A stretch of 64,000 nt of DNA from the NCBI RefSeq assembly GCF_963575615.1, contig NZ_CAUYTL010000008.1, positions 1-64,000 on the forward strand. Reading direction: 5' to 3'. Below the pieces are notes generated by a model that was not told where the DNA came from, did no database searches, and worked only from the letters and a program-made list of their open reading frames with translations. The DNA comes from Listeria_A hofi. Lineage in GTDB: Bacteria > Bacillota > Bacilli > Lactobacillales > Listeriaceae. The position numbers and the translations under genes are program-made. Shown here one piece after another: positions 18,438 through 28,326 of this stretch (its first letter is position 1; the number at the start of each line of letters is the position of its first letter).

Positions 18438-18491
18438 TAAAACGTACTAAATTTGATGAGATTAGTTTTCATTAAATCTAGTACGTTTTTA
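18438..18491 (+). terminator. Terminator of the SpaA adhesin gene
   Basis: AAAACGTACTA and TAGTACGTTTTT arms, followed by T residues, lie directly after the stop codon. Confidence 0.8.
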
Positions 18492-18574
18492 ATAGTTATA
18501 GACATCAAATTTTATATTTTCCCAACAGTACGCTATAATAGAACAAATGAATCACTTGACTGGAGGTCGTTGCC

Positions 18575-19795
18575 ATGAATCTTCGCCTACAAATTACTCT
18601 TTCTGCATACGGTGCCATCTTAGGTGCCTTTGTAGCAATATTATCGTTTCTATTCATTGTTACTATTAACCAACTAATCGGCTTACTTTGGAATAATCCC
18701 CATGATGCATTTCCAAATCCCTCTTACTGGCCACTTATTATCTGCCCAATTGGCGGAATTTTCGTCGGTCTTACACAAAAATATATCGGTACATATCCAT
18801 CCGAAATGGACGAGGTTATGGGAGAGTTTCACAAAAATGGACGCGTAGAATATCGAGGGCGCATTTGGCGAAATATTGCAGCTGCTATAATTATTCTAAC
18901 ATTCGGGGCTAGCTTGGGACCTGAAGCAGCGCTAGTTAGCATTTGTGCGGGCCTAGTGACTTGGGTTGGAGATAGACTTAGCTTTACCTATCAAGAGCGT
19001 AAAGATTTCACAGAGTTCGGAATCGGTACCATGCTTTCTATTATTTTTGTAACTCCGTTTTATGGTATTGCTGCTACCCAAGAAAAGCGTCCAAAAATTC
19101 AAGATAAGAAATTACATGCACAAAAGATTATTATCTATGTTATATCTATCGCAACAGGTCTTCTCTTACTCCACTACCTTCTTGGACTACGAGGCGATAG
19201 CGGACTATTCGTACTACTTGGTCAATCCACCATCTCATGGCCAGAACTGCTACTATTCATCCCGCTCGTCTTTGCCGGAAAATATTTCGGATTGATATAT
19301 GGTCTATTCGGAAAAATAGTGACGTGGATTACTAAGAGATTACCTCATAACCCTATCATCCTAGCCGTGATCGGAGGGTGCGCGCTTGGTATCGCAGCCT
19401 ACTTCCTACCATACATGCTATTTTCAGGTGAACACTACTTTCCAGATATCACGAACGCATCAAAAAATATGTCATTCCTACTTTTACTAACAGTCGGTCT
19501 GGCAAAGTTATTTATTACAAAAGTCTGCCTGGGTACCGGATGGCGCGGCGGTCACATCTTCCCAGTTATTTTCTCGAGCATTATCACAGGATTTGCGCTT
19601 ACACATATTTTGCCTTTTGACAGCATTTTCATCGTAGCAGTTTTTGCAACAGCTTCATGTACTAATATTTTAAAACTGCCATTAGCAAGCGCTCTGTTAG
19701 TTATGTTCTTTTTCCCGTACATTTTATGGCCGTTCGTATTTGCAGCGGCTTACTTATCGGTCTACAAGCCCAACAAAAAAAAGCTCGCAGTATAA
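18575..19795 (+). CDS. ClC-family chloride channel/antiporter
   Basis: A 406-residue polytopic membrane protein with the ClC selectivity motifs GASLGPEAALV near 115 (Glu of GPE is the gating glutamate position) and GTGWRGGHIFPVIF near 320. It lacks C-terminal CBS domains, as is common in bacterial ClC proteins. It is likely a chloride/proton exchanger used in acid or halide stress. RBS GGAGG is 8 nt before the ATG. The gene faces guaB, with which it shares a terminator. Confidence 0.9.
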   Translation: MNLRLQITLSAYGAILGAFVAILSFLFIVTINQLIGLLWNNPHDAFPNPSYWPLIICPIGGIFVGLTQKYIGTYPSEMDEVMGEFHKNGRVEYRGRIWRNIAAAIIILTFGASLGPEAALVSICAGLVTWVGDRLSFTYQERKDFTEFGIGTMLSIIFVTPFYGIAATQEKRPKIQDKKLHAQKIIIYVISIATGLLLLHYLLGLRGDSGLFVLLGQSTISWPELLLFIPLVFAGKYFGLIYGLFGKIVTWITKRLPHNPIILAVIGGCALGIAAYFLPYMLFSGEHYFPDITNASKNMSFLLLLTVGLAKLFITKVCLGTGWRGGHIFPVIFSSIITGFALTHILPFDSIFIVAVFATASCTNILKLPLASALLVMFFFPYILWPFVFAAAYLSVYKPNKKKLAV

Positions 19796-19846
19796 AAAAA
19801 TATGCTAAGTTTAGTCGTTTCGAAACTAAGCTTAGCATATTTTTAA
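19796..19846. terminator. Bidirectional terminator between the ClC gene and guaB
   Basis: Arms AAAAATATGCTAAG and CTTAGCATATTTTT pair nearly perfectly with T-runs on both strands, serving the two convergent genes. Confidence 0.85.
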
Positions 19847-19848
19847 TT

Positions 19849-21315
19849 TTAGGAAATACTGTAGTTTGGTGCTTCTTTTGTAATTTGGATATCGTGTGGA
19901 TGCGACTCACGCAAGCCAGCACCAGTCATCCGAATGAATTGCGACTCTTCACGTAGGTGACGCAAATCAGGCGAACCGCAATACCCCATTCCTGAACGAA
20001 TACCGCCGATTAGTTGAAACAGCACATCGGCAAGAGAGCCCTTATAAGGCACGCGTCCTTCGATACCCTCTGGAACTAACTTCTTCGCATCCGCTTGGAA
20101 ATAACGATCCTTAGAGCCCTTCTCCATCGCAGCTAGGCTTCCCATTCCACGATATGTTTTAAAGCGACGACCTTGGAAAATTTCTGTTTCGCCAGGACTT
20201 TCATCTGTTCCAGCAAACATACTACCAATCATCACCGCATGTCCGCCAGAAGCAAGAGCCTTCACGATGTCTCCGGAATACTTAATTCCACCATCCGCGA
20301 TAATCGTTTTGCCATACTCACGCGCAACCGTTGCACAATCATAAATTGCCGTAATTTGAGGCACACCAACACCTGCAACCACACGCGTTGTACAAATCGA
20401 ACCTGGTCCGATACCTACTTTCACGATATCCACCCCAACGTCAAAAAGTTCACGCGTTGCTTCTGCCGTAGCCACATTACCAGCAACAATGTTCACATCT
20501 GGGAATGCCGCGCGAATCTCAGCAATTTTGTTTAAAACGCCCTGTGAATGACCGTGTGCCGTATCAATAATAATCGCGTCCGCACCAGCCTTGACTAACT
20601 TCTCTGCACGGCTCAGCGTATCATGCGTCACACCCACTGCTGCTGCAACAAGCAATCGACCATGAGAATCCTTCGCCGAATTCGGGAACTCAATCACTTT
20701 TTCAATATCTTTTATCGTAATAAGACCTTTCAAAACACCATTATCATCCACGAGTGGAAGTTTCTCAATACGGTGCTTCTGTAGGATATTCTCAGCTTGC
20801 TTCAAAGTCGTGCCAACTGGTGCAGTAACTAGGTTTTCCTTCGTCATCACATCAGAAATCACAATCGAATAGTCTGTAATGAAACGCAAATCACGGTTGG
20901 TCAAAATCCCAACAAGAATGCGATCTTCTTCATTATTAACAATCGGTACACCCGAAATACGGTATTTCGCCATCAAATGCTCCGCGTCAAATACTTTATG
21001 ATTTGGCGTCAAGTAGAATGGGTCAATAATAACACCACTTTCCGAACGCTTTACCTTTTCAATTTCTCCAGCTTGCTCTTCGGCTGTCATGTTCTTATGG
21101 ATAACCCCGATACCTCCCTGACGCGCAATCGCAATCGCCATTTTGGCTTCCGTAATCGTATCCATCCCCGCACTGAAAACCGGTACATTGAGCTTAAGTG
21201 TCGGCGTCATTTCAACTTTCAAATCCACTTCATTCGGTAGTACATCCGATTTCGCCGGTACCAATAACACATCATCAAAAGTAAGACCTTCTTTTGCAAA
21301 CTTAGTCTCCCACAT
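19849..21315 (-). CDS. guaB: Inosine-5'-monophosphate dehydrogenase
   Basis: It catalyses IMP to XMP with NAD, the committed step of GMP synthesis. The 488-residue length from the ATG at 21315 matches Bacillus GuaB and the protein starts MWETKFAKEGLTFDDVLL. The longer frame to 21402 is leader. Two CBS domains span about 95-205, and the catalytic Cys loop GPGSICTTR is near 303-311. The flap and C-terminal K+ site residues are present. RBS AAGGAG lies 10 nt upstream. Confidence 0.96.
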   Translation of the reverse strand: MWETKFAKEGLTFDDVLLVPAKSDVLPNEVDLKVEMTPTLKLNVPVFSAGMDTITEAKMAIAIARQGGIGVIHKNMTAEEQAGEIEKVKRSESGVIIDPFYLTPNHKVFDAEHLMAKYRISGVPIVNNEEDRILVGILTNRDLRFITDYSIVISDVMTKENLVTAPVGTTLKQAENILQKHRIEKLPLVDDNGVLKGLITIKDIEKVIEFPNSAKDSHGRLLVAAAVGVTHDTLSRAEKLVKAGADAIIIDTAHGHSQGVLNKIAEIRAAFPDVNIVAGNVATAEATRELFDVGVDIVKVGIGPGSICTTRVVAGVGVPQITAIYDCATVAREYGKTIIADGGIKYSGDIVKALASGGHAVMIGSMFAGTDESPGETEIFQGRRFKTYRGMGSLAAMEKGSKDRYFQADAKKLVPEGIEGRVPYKGSLADVLFQLIGGIRSGMGYCGSPDLRHLREESQFIRMTGAGLRESHPHDIQITKEAPNYSIS

Positions 21316-21443
21316 GGGTCGCAACACTCCTTCAAATTTGGTTGACGTCACTGCTTCAAAATTACAAGCCATCCTTGTATTAGTCGAAAGAACCGCTCGC
21401 AATATCGCTTCATTTCCGCCGATAGATTTTGCTAATTAGATAA

Positions 21444-21472
21444 ATGCTACAAGAAATTACGCCATATGTCAA
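21444..21472 (-). promoter_or_regulatory. guaB promoter
   Basis: On the minus strand TTGACA (21472-21467) and TAGCAT (21449-21444) are separated by 17 bp. The predicted leader of about 120 nt shows no purine riboswitch signature that I can recognise. Confidence 0.75.
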
Positions 21473-21591
21473 GAGGCTGATAATTATCAGTTTTTTCTGA
21501 ACTGGTTTGGCTTTCAGACTATCCACGAACTATTTTGATATGAAAGGAGTTATAGCAGTTTTTCACACTGACAAGCATAGGTATATAGACT

Positions 21592-23223
21592 CTATGTTTC
21601 ACGTGAAACAATTGTTTTGCGTTTCTCTGTAGCATATGAATAATTACCACCATATGAAGAAATATGTCCATCTTCCAACCAAACCGTTCGTTCAAAAATT
21701 TGATCCATGAAAAAGCGGTCATGCGAAATAGCAATAATCGTTCCTTCAAAATTTCGAAGTGCTTCCTCCAAAACTTCTCGAGATGCGATATCTAAATGGT
21801 TTGTCGGTTCGTCCAAAAGTAACGTATTAACGGGCTGATTCATAAACTGTGCTAAACTAAGCCGCATTCGCTCCCCGCCACTCAAATTTGCTACTCTTCG
21901 AAATACCATTTCACCATAAAACAAGAATGTTGCTAACATATGTCTCGCATCCTCCTCCACAACCGAGACTTTATCACGAAATGCCTCGATGACCGTCTGA
22001 TTCTCATCACCAACATCCATATGTTGCGATAAATAAGCAATATCCACGCTAGGGCCTACGTGTACCGTCCCAATATCAGGTTGCAAATCCCCAAGAATCA
22101 GCTTCAAAAGAGTAGACTTGCCAGCACCATTCTCACCAACAATTGCAACTCGCTCCTTCTGCCGCACATGCCAGTCCAAATTATTAAACAAAACACGCGT
22201 CCCAAATCCCAATATAACTTGTTCAAAAATCACGACATCTTCCCCACTACGCCTTGACTCTTCGAATTCAAGCTGCATATTCTTCCGCTCTAAAGCCGGT
22301 TTTTTCAAGACTTCCATCCGGTCCAGCGCTTTTTCCATGCTTTTCGCCCGTCGGAACAGCGCATCATTCGGTGGATTAGCCTCCGTCGCCCACTGCCTCA
22401 AACGCTTAATTGCCTGCTCCATCTTCTTAATCTTCTTCTGTTGATCCTTGTAATCCTTGAACTCTTTAAGCAAACGCTGCTCACGCTCCACCAAATACCC
22501 AGAGAAATTTGTATAATACGTAATCAATTCTTTATTCTCGAGCTCCACAATCTTGCGTACGACCTCATCCAAAAAATATCGATCATGTGAAACGACCAAC
22601 ATCGCCCCTGGGTACGCCTTTAAAAACTGTGTCAGCCACTCCACCGCCCTCAAATCCAAATGGTTTGTTGGCTCATCTAACAGTAGCAAATCCGGCTTCT
22701 CAAGCAATACCTTGCCAAGTGATACCTTCGTTTGTTCCCCGCCACTCAACTGTTCCCAATACTTATCTGCTAAATGAGAAATTCCCAGCCCATGCAAAAT
22801 TTTATCCATGTCCATATCCAAATTATAGCCTCCAAGCTCGATAAACCGCGCCTGCTTCTCTCCGTAATTTTGCAATAATTTCTCGTTTGTATCATACGTC
22901 ATTCGACTTTCCATGCCCTCTAATTCTTCCTGTAAAGCCAGTACATGCGCAAATGCGGTTCTAAGAAAATCGCGCACAACCATTGTTCCTGTAACAACCG
23001 GCATCTGATCCAACAGTCCAACTGTCGCGCCCTTTTGAACCGATACAACTCCCTCATCCGGCATTTCCAGCCGAGCAATAATTTTCAAAATCGTACTTTT
23101 ACCTTCACCATTGCGACCGATAAGCCCCATTCGTTCACCTGACTCTATCTGTAGTCTAACCTTCTCTAAAACCAAATCACCTGTAAATCGTTTTGTTACG
23201 TTATTTAAAGCCACTATTGTCAT
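21592..23223 (-). CDS. ABC-F family ATPase
   Basis: A 543-residue soluble protein with two fused ABC domains and no membrane segment. Walker A motifs are GRNGEGKST near 37 and GENGAGKST near 345. Signature motifs LSGGEQ and LSGGERM, and Walker B LLLDEPTNHLD twice, are present. A charged linker of about 80 residues (KDYKDQQKKIKKMEQAIKRL) inserts between the domains, typical of ABC-F translation factors that act in the ribosomal E site, some of which protect against antibiotics. Position matches lmo2760. The last codons overlap a parS site. Confidence 0.88.
   Translation of the reverse strand: MTIVALNNVTKRFTGDLVLEKVRLQIESGERMGLIGRNGEGKSTILKIIARLEMPDEGVVSVQKGATVGLLDQMPVVTGTMVVRDFLRTAFAHVLALQEELEGMESRMTYDTNEKLLQNYGEKQARFIELGGYNLDMDMDKILHGLGISHLADKYWEQLSGGEQTKVSLGKVLLEKPDLLLLDEPTNHLDLRAVEWLTQFLKAYPGAMLVVSHDRYFLDEVVRKIVELENKELITYYTNFSGYLVEREQRLLKEFKDYKDQQKKIKKMEQAIKRLRQWATEANPPNDALFRRAKSMEKALDRMEVLKKPALERKNMQLEFEESRRSGEDVVIFEQVILGFGTRVLFNNLDWHVRQKERVAIVGENGAGKSTLLKLILGDLQPDIGTVHVGPSVDIAYLSQHMDVGDENQTVIEAFRDKVSVVEEDARHMLATFLFYGEMVFRRVANLSGGERMRLSLAQFMNQPVNTLLLDEPTNHLDIASREVLEEALRNFEGTIIAISHDRFFMDQIFERTVWLEDGHISSYGGNYSYATEKRKTIVSRET
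21595..21610. promoter_or_regulatory. parS site (ParB/Spo0J binding)
   Basis: TGTTTCACGTGAAACA, a perfect parS palindrome, is embedded in the 3' end of the ABC-F gene, where it encodes part of SRET before the stop. Together with the site at 6496 it marks an origin-proximal region. Confidence 0.9.
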
Positions 23224-23754
23224 TTATTCCTACTCCTCACTTTTTGAGAAGCATGTTTCCATTATCGTTTTGTGTCGCCCTGATTAAATGTACGACAAAA
23301 AAACTCAAGCAAATCCCTAAGAGCCTGAAACTTTGGTCAGGTTCAGCATTCGAGCGAATAAATACTCCGTTTCGAATTTGGGATTAATCCTAAGTTTTTA
23401 TAACAATCCAATCTAGCGCTAATGAACAGCTCCTCGAAGTCTTCACATCTTTCGCAAAAACCAAAACTAGGTTTTCACTACAGATATTTCCGTTTTCGGA
23501 GCTAAGCGATCCATTTTAATATTTCATGTAGGAATCCATGCTTCTCTCAATTTTTTCCGATATTCAGTTATGCAAATTGGACAGACTGGTGTCCTGCAAC
23601 TGAAAAAATGGAAAAAACGGCACGGATGATACTGCATAAATTGGCTACTAACTTCAAGCGTGCTATTGAGAATTTCATGGATTCCTCACCTCTTTCTGTT
23701 TCTAAAATATGCTTTCAGAATACTAGGTTTGGCCGGAATTGTCAAACCTTATTC
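23224..23754. other. Gene-poor spacer
   Basis: Roughly 530 bp without a supportable gene. A small hairpin CCTGAAACTTTGGTCAGG lies near 23325, and an 11-bp inverted repeat AGGAATCCATG/CATGGATTCCT is found at 23530-23540 and 23676-23686. The sequence may be decayed coding DNA, but I could not identify a parent. Confidence 0.4.
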
Positions 23755-25536
23755 TTACACCCTTCCTTTCTTTCGGTACAAAATAATACCGGATGTCAAT
23801 ATTGCTAACAATCCAATGACGATTAACCAATTACCAGACGTATCACCGGTTTCAGGTAGCTCGCCAACTTTCTCTGGACTTTTTACAACTTTGGCTACAT
23901 TTTCCACCTTCACATCTTGCCCATCATCCACAGTCGGCGCTGGAGCCTTGGCCGCCTCGGCTTTTCCGTAAATATAGACTACTTCTTGTGCCATCTCCGA
24001 GAATGTACCACTGCTCTCGCCTCTTACCTCTTGTAGTGTATAATCTGGAATATCTTTCTTGGCAGTTTCGTAACTGTCACCGAATTTCCCAGTTAATTGA
24101 GCATTTTCAGCAAGCTTCTGACCATTTGTATCTTGATAAATTGCTGTCACTGGCTGAGGAATCGCATCGATGCAGTTTACAAGCTTAGCCACGGCAACAT
24201 CCACTTCGCTCGCTGTATATTTTTTCCCGCCAAGTAGGCTTACTAACTCGTCTTTTGCTACTTTCAATGCTTCGATACTTGTCGAATTACCCGCCACTTT
24301 ACTCAAAATCATCGTTGCCTGATCAATCGCCGCAAATGCAGGTGCCAGATCAATACTCATCAACTCTTTCTCCAAAAGAGGGTCGTAAGTCGGGCTAATT
24401 GCCGTTTCAAAATTTGCTCCTAAAATTGCCGCGTTCACCTCATAAAGATTGCTCGCCGCATCAATCAAGTTCTCAAGTTCAGCTACCTTCTCAAGGGTTA
24501 GCGCTTTACTATGCTTAATACGTTGTAAATGATGCTTGGCGAAACCTTTCGCGCTATCCACAGAATAACCATTTACCTCTAAAATTGCCGTTTTCGTCCA
24601 CAAAAGATTCGACGGTGTGACGCTACTTATATCAGGTTCATTATACGTTTTCCCATCCCGATCAAAGGCGTACAGAAACATTCCAGACAAATTATTTTCC
24701 CGCACATACTTCGCCAATTGATACATATTCGACTCTTCATATGGAAGTTTCGTATCATACCAGCGATTCCGGTCCTGCTCTTCTGGGAACGTGAGCCCTG
24801 GTAAAAACTTATCCTTTGCAATATACGGAGCATAGGCATTCGACGACATTTCCGTACGATTTGTGCCACTGCCATATTGCTGATATGCCAGCACATCAAA
24901 GCTATCACTCACATTTTTGAATGGAGCCATCGTTTCTGCATTCGTATCATACAAAAACAGCGTCCCGTTATTCGCTTTCGGACCAATATATTTTGACAAA
25001 GCCTTGATTACACCATCCGAAATTTTCACATCGTTTGCACTCGGATGTGTTTCCATGTCAATATCCAAACCGTCCAATCCCCATGGCGTCATCAACTCTT
25101 CCAATAAAGCCTTCGCGTAAGCATCAAACTCCTGCTCTGTCGGGAATGCACCTGCATAAGGAATCGCTAGCAGTTTAGAATAATCAAAGCCACGAATCAA
25201 CTTGACACCACGCGCATGTAATTCCGGTCCATATTCTGTTTTTAGCTTATCAAAAAACGGTTTTGCAAGCGCCTCCTGACCCGGTGGCACATAACTGAAA
25301 ACGTTGACAATATTAATCCCGTATGGAATATCGCTCATACTAATCCAGTTTTCATCTGGCAAACTAGTGTTGACTCCCTTCATCTCAACATCCCGCCAAG
25401 CTCGGTAATACACGAGGAAGTTCTTATTCGTGATTTGTTCCTCTGCCTTCACTTTATGGGCTGATATTGAAAAAGCTGGGATTAAACTGAGGCATAAAAC
25501 AAGGACAAGTAAAACAATAAGACTTTTCTTATACAT
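23755..25536 (-). CDS. LPXTG-anchored GH18 endo-beta-N-acetylglucosaminidase-like protein
   Basis: A 593-residue wall-anchored glycoside hydrolase. After a signal peptide (1-32) the GH18 barrel carries the catalytic DxxDxDxE motif as LDGLDIDMETH, which resembles EndoS/EfEndo18-type enzymes that release N-glycans more than chitinases. A helical region (about 330-460) and one MucBP-like domain (VTAIYQDTNGQKL) follow, then LPETG, a hydrophobic helix and RKKGRV. The start at 25536 has AAAAGGGG upstream and gives a proper signal peptide; upstream ATGs lengthen the frame without support. A cre-like site precedes it. The substrate class is inferred. Confidence 0.85.
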   Translation of the reverse strand: MYKKSLIVLLVLVLCLSLIPAFSISAHKVKAEEQITNKNFLVYYRAWRDVEMKGVNTSLPDENWISMSDIPYGINIVNVFSYVPPGQEALAKPFFDKLKTEYGPELHARGVKLIRGFDYSKLLAIPYAGAFPTEQEFDAYAKALLEELMTPWGLDGLDIDMETHPSANDVKISDGVIKALSKYIGPKANNGTLFLYDTNAETMAPFKNVSDSFDVLAYQQYGSGTNRTEMSSNAYAPYIAKDKFLPGLTFPEEQDRNRWYDTKLPYEESNMYQLAKYVRENNLSGMFLYAFDRDGKTYNEPDISSVTPSNLLWTKTAILEVNGYSVDSAKGFAKHHLQRIKHSKALTLEKVAELENLIDAASNLYEVNAAILGANFETAISPTYDPLLEKELMSIDLAPAFAAIDQATMILSKVAGNSTSIEALKVAKDELVSLLGGKKYTASEVDVAVAKLVNCIDAIPQPVTAIYQDTNGQKLAENAQLTGKFGDSYETAKKDIPDYTLQEVRGESSGTFSEMAQEVVYIYGKAEAAKAPAPTVDDGQDVKVENVAKVVKSPEKVGELPETGDTSGNWLIVIGLLAILTSGIILYRKKGRV

Positions 25537-25613
25537 GAAAAAACCCCTTTTCATTTTTGAAAATATTATTTCTAATTCTACCAAGGACATTTTGAACAGA
25601 ACCAAAAACCTTA

Positions 25614-25627
25614 AAAAAGCGCTTTCA
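25614..25627 (-). promoter_or_regulatory. Candidate cre site upstream of the GH18 gene
   Basis: Minus-strand TGAAAGCGCTTTTT matches the cre consensus at 12 of 14 positions and keeps the optimal AAAGCGCTTT core. It lies downstream of a possible promoter TTGTCT-18-TATGAT, a repressing position. Endoglycosidase genes are often under catabolite repression. Confidence 0.55.
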
Positions 25628-25729
25628 AAAACATCTTATCATAGATAGAATTGGATTATATAGACAAATTAAAGGCATTAGTGTACAAATTATTGTTTAG
25701 ATAGAATACAAGTTCCTAACTAACCTTCT

Positions 25730-25817
25730 GGACATAACGCAAATAAATCGATCATAAGCGTGGGTAAAGTGAACAATTAGTCCCCTGAACACACACGCTT
25801 TCAATCGATTTTAATAC
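25730..25817. repeat. Palindromic dispersed repeat, copy 1
   Basis: The block begins GGACATAACGCAAATAAATCG and contains CCCCTGAACACA and ACGCTTTC with partly self-complementary ends. A second copy at 58557-58701 shares both ends. It looks like a small non-coding mobile or BIME-like unit. Confidence 0.5.
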
Positions 25818-25818
25818 A

Positions 25819-26691
25819 TTACTTTCTAATAATTGGTATCCATATTTCACTCTTATAATCGGGTTTGCTCGTATCTGGACTTTCATTCCATAGTATCTCA
25901 GGCCCCGGAACAACTTCGTAACCCGATGTTGGAAGCCATTCAGAATAAATTCTTGCCCAAACTTCCTGTAGAGCTTGAGGAAATTCACCGCGTACTGTAA
26001 ACACTGCCCAGTTTGAAGGGAGTACATTTAAAGCTTCCCACTTAGCTGGTATATTATCTGCTGTTGTAGCGACACCGATATATTGATCCAATTCAGCACC
26101 TTCTTGTCGCCCTTCTCCAAAATTCGTTGAAGCGCAAATAATACCCGATGGTTGGGTGTTGGACAATTTTTTAAGTGCCACAAAATCTTCTGGCTTTAAG
26201 CGTGCCCACATGTCATCCATTTGCGAATTCACACCTTCATAAACCAACTTAATACGCTTGCTAATTCCTACAATTTTAAATGATTCCTTTGTTTCAATCC
26301 GATAATCCATAAGACTTCCTCCTTGAACTTTTAACTGGAAGGTCATAGGAAGAAACGCTTTTAACTGTACCGTATCTTTTCTAGCCTGCGTAGGAGTTAC
26401 ATGGTGCAATGACTGAAATGCTCTTGTAAAAGCATCTGGTGATTCATAACCAAAGCGCATCGCAATATCAATAATTTTTTCATCGCTACCTTTGAGTAAT
26501 GTTGCTGCAACTGCTAATTTTCTGAGCCGAATATACTCACTGAGTGGCATTCCTGCAAGATATGAAAAAACACGTCTGAAATGATATTCTGAACAGCAAG
26601 CTATTTTTGACAACTCTAGGTAATCTAGCTCATCCATCAAGTGAGCTTCAATATACTGCATCGCGAGATTCATCTGTTTGATTGTATCCAT
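25819..26691 (-). CDS. AraC-family regulator with GyrI-like effector domain
   Basis: The 290-residue protein has an N-terminal pair of AraC helix-turn-helix motifs (about 10-105, ending FGYESPDAFTRAFQSLHHVTP) and a C-terminal GyrI-like small-molecule-binding domain (about 130-290, beginning MDYRIETKESFKIVGI). This is the Rob/BmrR-like order in which the effector domain senses drugs or hydrophobic ligands. It is divergent from the WxL-like gene at 26913. The target is unknown. Confidence 0.85.
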   Translation of the reverse strand: MDTIKQMNLAMQYIEAHLMDELDYLELSKIACCSEYHFRRVFSYLAGMPLSEYIRLRKLAVAATLLKGSDEKIIDIAMRFGYESPDAFTRAFQSLHHVTPTQARKDTVQLKAFLPMTFQLKVQGGSLMDYRIETKESFKIVGISKRIKLVYEGVNSQMDDMWARLKPEDFVALKKLSNTQPSGIICASTNFGEGRQEGAELDQYIGVATTADNIPAKWEALNVLPSNWAVFTVRGEFPQALQEVWARIYSEWLPTSGYEVVPGPEILWNESPDTSKPDYKSEIWIPIIRK

Positions 26692-26912
26692 ATCTATGAC
26701 CTCCCTTCAAGAAAATTTTATCAAAACTACAATGCGCTTACCCGTCATTATCGTTGCAGATACTAACGATGTTCATATGCCGTGTCGTTATGAAAAGTCT
26801 CCATCACAAATATCCAAAATCCAGAAAAAGAAGTGATAGACTGCACCACTAATACTAGACTAGTATGTAATGTATGCCATATCCGAAAAATAACAAACAA
26901 AGAGGTTATAAA

Positions 26913-28079
26913 ATGAAAAAAATTGTATGTACACTACTAACTGCAATCATGTTATGTTTTACATTTAGCCAAACTGTCTATGCCGTTGAAATAGTCGAGC
27001 GCCCAGGAAGACCGGATCCTAATAATTCTTGGGCCACTTATCTCGGTATCCCTAAACAAGATGAAATAAAAACAACTATCCAAAAAGCGCTAACCAAATC
27101 CATCCAGCGACAATTGTCCACTGTCACTTTACCAGCCGAGGTTGGTAGCGAAGTTAGTGTACCTTTGAAGCTTGATACCATTTATGAATATTTTAAGTTC
27201 GACAAAGAAAAATTGGTTCAACGGAATTCGTACTTCTGGTATATTCGCAACAATAATCATCGTGTGGTATTGGATGAGGTTAGTCTTAAAGATTTTACTA
27301 TATCCCATGATGGCGGTTCTGAAATTGAAGTTACAATCACAAGCAACAAACTGTCTTCAAAAGAAAACACTACACTCACGATTAAAAGGTTGCAACCTTC
27401 AAAAAGAACAGAATACCAACTAACCATTGCCAATGCCCTTTTTGAAAGTGATGGCTATTTTAATGGTCCATGGGGTTGGTGGGATGGCACTTATGGTAAT
27501 CGTATTTTAGAACCGGGGCACTGGGATACTACTCCTAACACCAGTCATGGAGGGCTAGAGGAATTTGACGATACGACACCAGTATACCACTATAGAACAA
27601 CGCCTAATGGACCCACAGATGATATTCAGATGACCCTGACTGCCGAGCCCAAGGAAGAAGGAAAACTATCGCTCACCGCTCCTGAAAAACTCATGTTTAA
27701 CGATATTGCTATCTCAGATCGAGAACAAATCATTCAACGGAGCATCCGCGAAAACCTTGGTTTAATTGTAACAGATGGGCGCGATATAGATAACCAAGAC
27801 GATTGGTACCTTACTGCACAAGTTCAAAACCAAGATGGCAGCTTAGCCCCTTATTTAATCTATCGCGAACCCGGACAAAGCGACCAATATTTAATGGACA
27901 ATGCTCGAGTATATGCACATACGAAACAAGAGAATACCCAAAGCCCTTTAGAAGTTAATATTTCGGATACATGGTCAGACGAAAGTGGTCTCTTGTTGAA
28001 AATCCCCGTTAGAAACAGCTTGAGGTCTAATCAAGCATATCAGACAACGATTACTTGGAACCTCGTTAAAGCTCCCTAG
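26913..28079 (+). CDS. Secreted WxL-domain-like protein
   Basis: A 388-residue secreted protein with a signal peptide (MKKIVCTLLTAIML... cleaved near YAVE). The C-terminal half resembles the WxL wall-binding domain: LIVTDGRDIDNQDDWYLTAQ near 285 and the terminal YQTTITWNLVKAP, where WNL is the W-x-L motif. It has no LPXTG or transmembrane helix. The ATG at 26913 has AGAGG upstream and starts the signal peptide; the earlier ATG at 26874 would add 13 residues. A large hairpin terminator follows. WxL proteins attach non-covalently to peptidoglycan, aided by WxLIP proteins such as that at 11749. Confidence 0.7.
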   Translation: MKKIVCTLLTAIMLCFTFSQTVYAVEIVERPGRPDPNNSWATYLGIPKQDEIKTTIQKALTKSIQRQLSTVTLPAEVGSEVSVPLKLDTIYEYFKFDKEKLVQRNSYFWYIRNNNHRVVLDEVSLKDFTISHDGGSEIEVTITSNKLSSKENTTLTIKRLQPSKRTEYQLTIANALFESDGYFNGPWGWWDGTYGNRILEPGHWDTTPNTSHGGLEEFDDTTPVYHYRTTPNGPTDDIQMTLTAEPKEEGKLSLTAPEKLMFNDIAISDREQIIQRSIRENLGLIVTDGRDIDNQDDWYLTAQVQNQDGSLAPYLIYREPGQSDQYLMDNARVYAHTKQENTQSPLEVNISDTWSDESGLLLKIPVRNSLRSNQAYQTTITWNLVKAP

Positions 28080-28106
28080 ATAAACGCAAAGCACCCCAAC
28101 CATCAT

Positions 28107-28183
28107 GAAAAACTCATCAACTTACAACTGTTTTTCTATCATAATAAAGATAGAGGTATATGTTGTAAGTCGATGAGTTTTTA
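28107..28183 (+). terminator. Terminator of the WxL-like gene
   Basis: AAAACTCATCAACTTACAAC pairs with GTTGTAAGTCGATGAGTTTT across a 36-nt loop, then TTTT. Confidence 0.75.
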
Positions 28184-28326
28184 AGTTTCTCCAAAACCTT
28201 GAGGCACGAACTGAATCGCCATGCTTATTTATGCCATTCATTGCGCTCCAAATATGCGTATAAAACGCTACTATTTTTTATGTTAGCAGTGAAGTATAGA
28301 TTGGCTACCTTCTTGTACTTAGGTTC

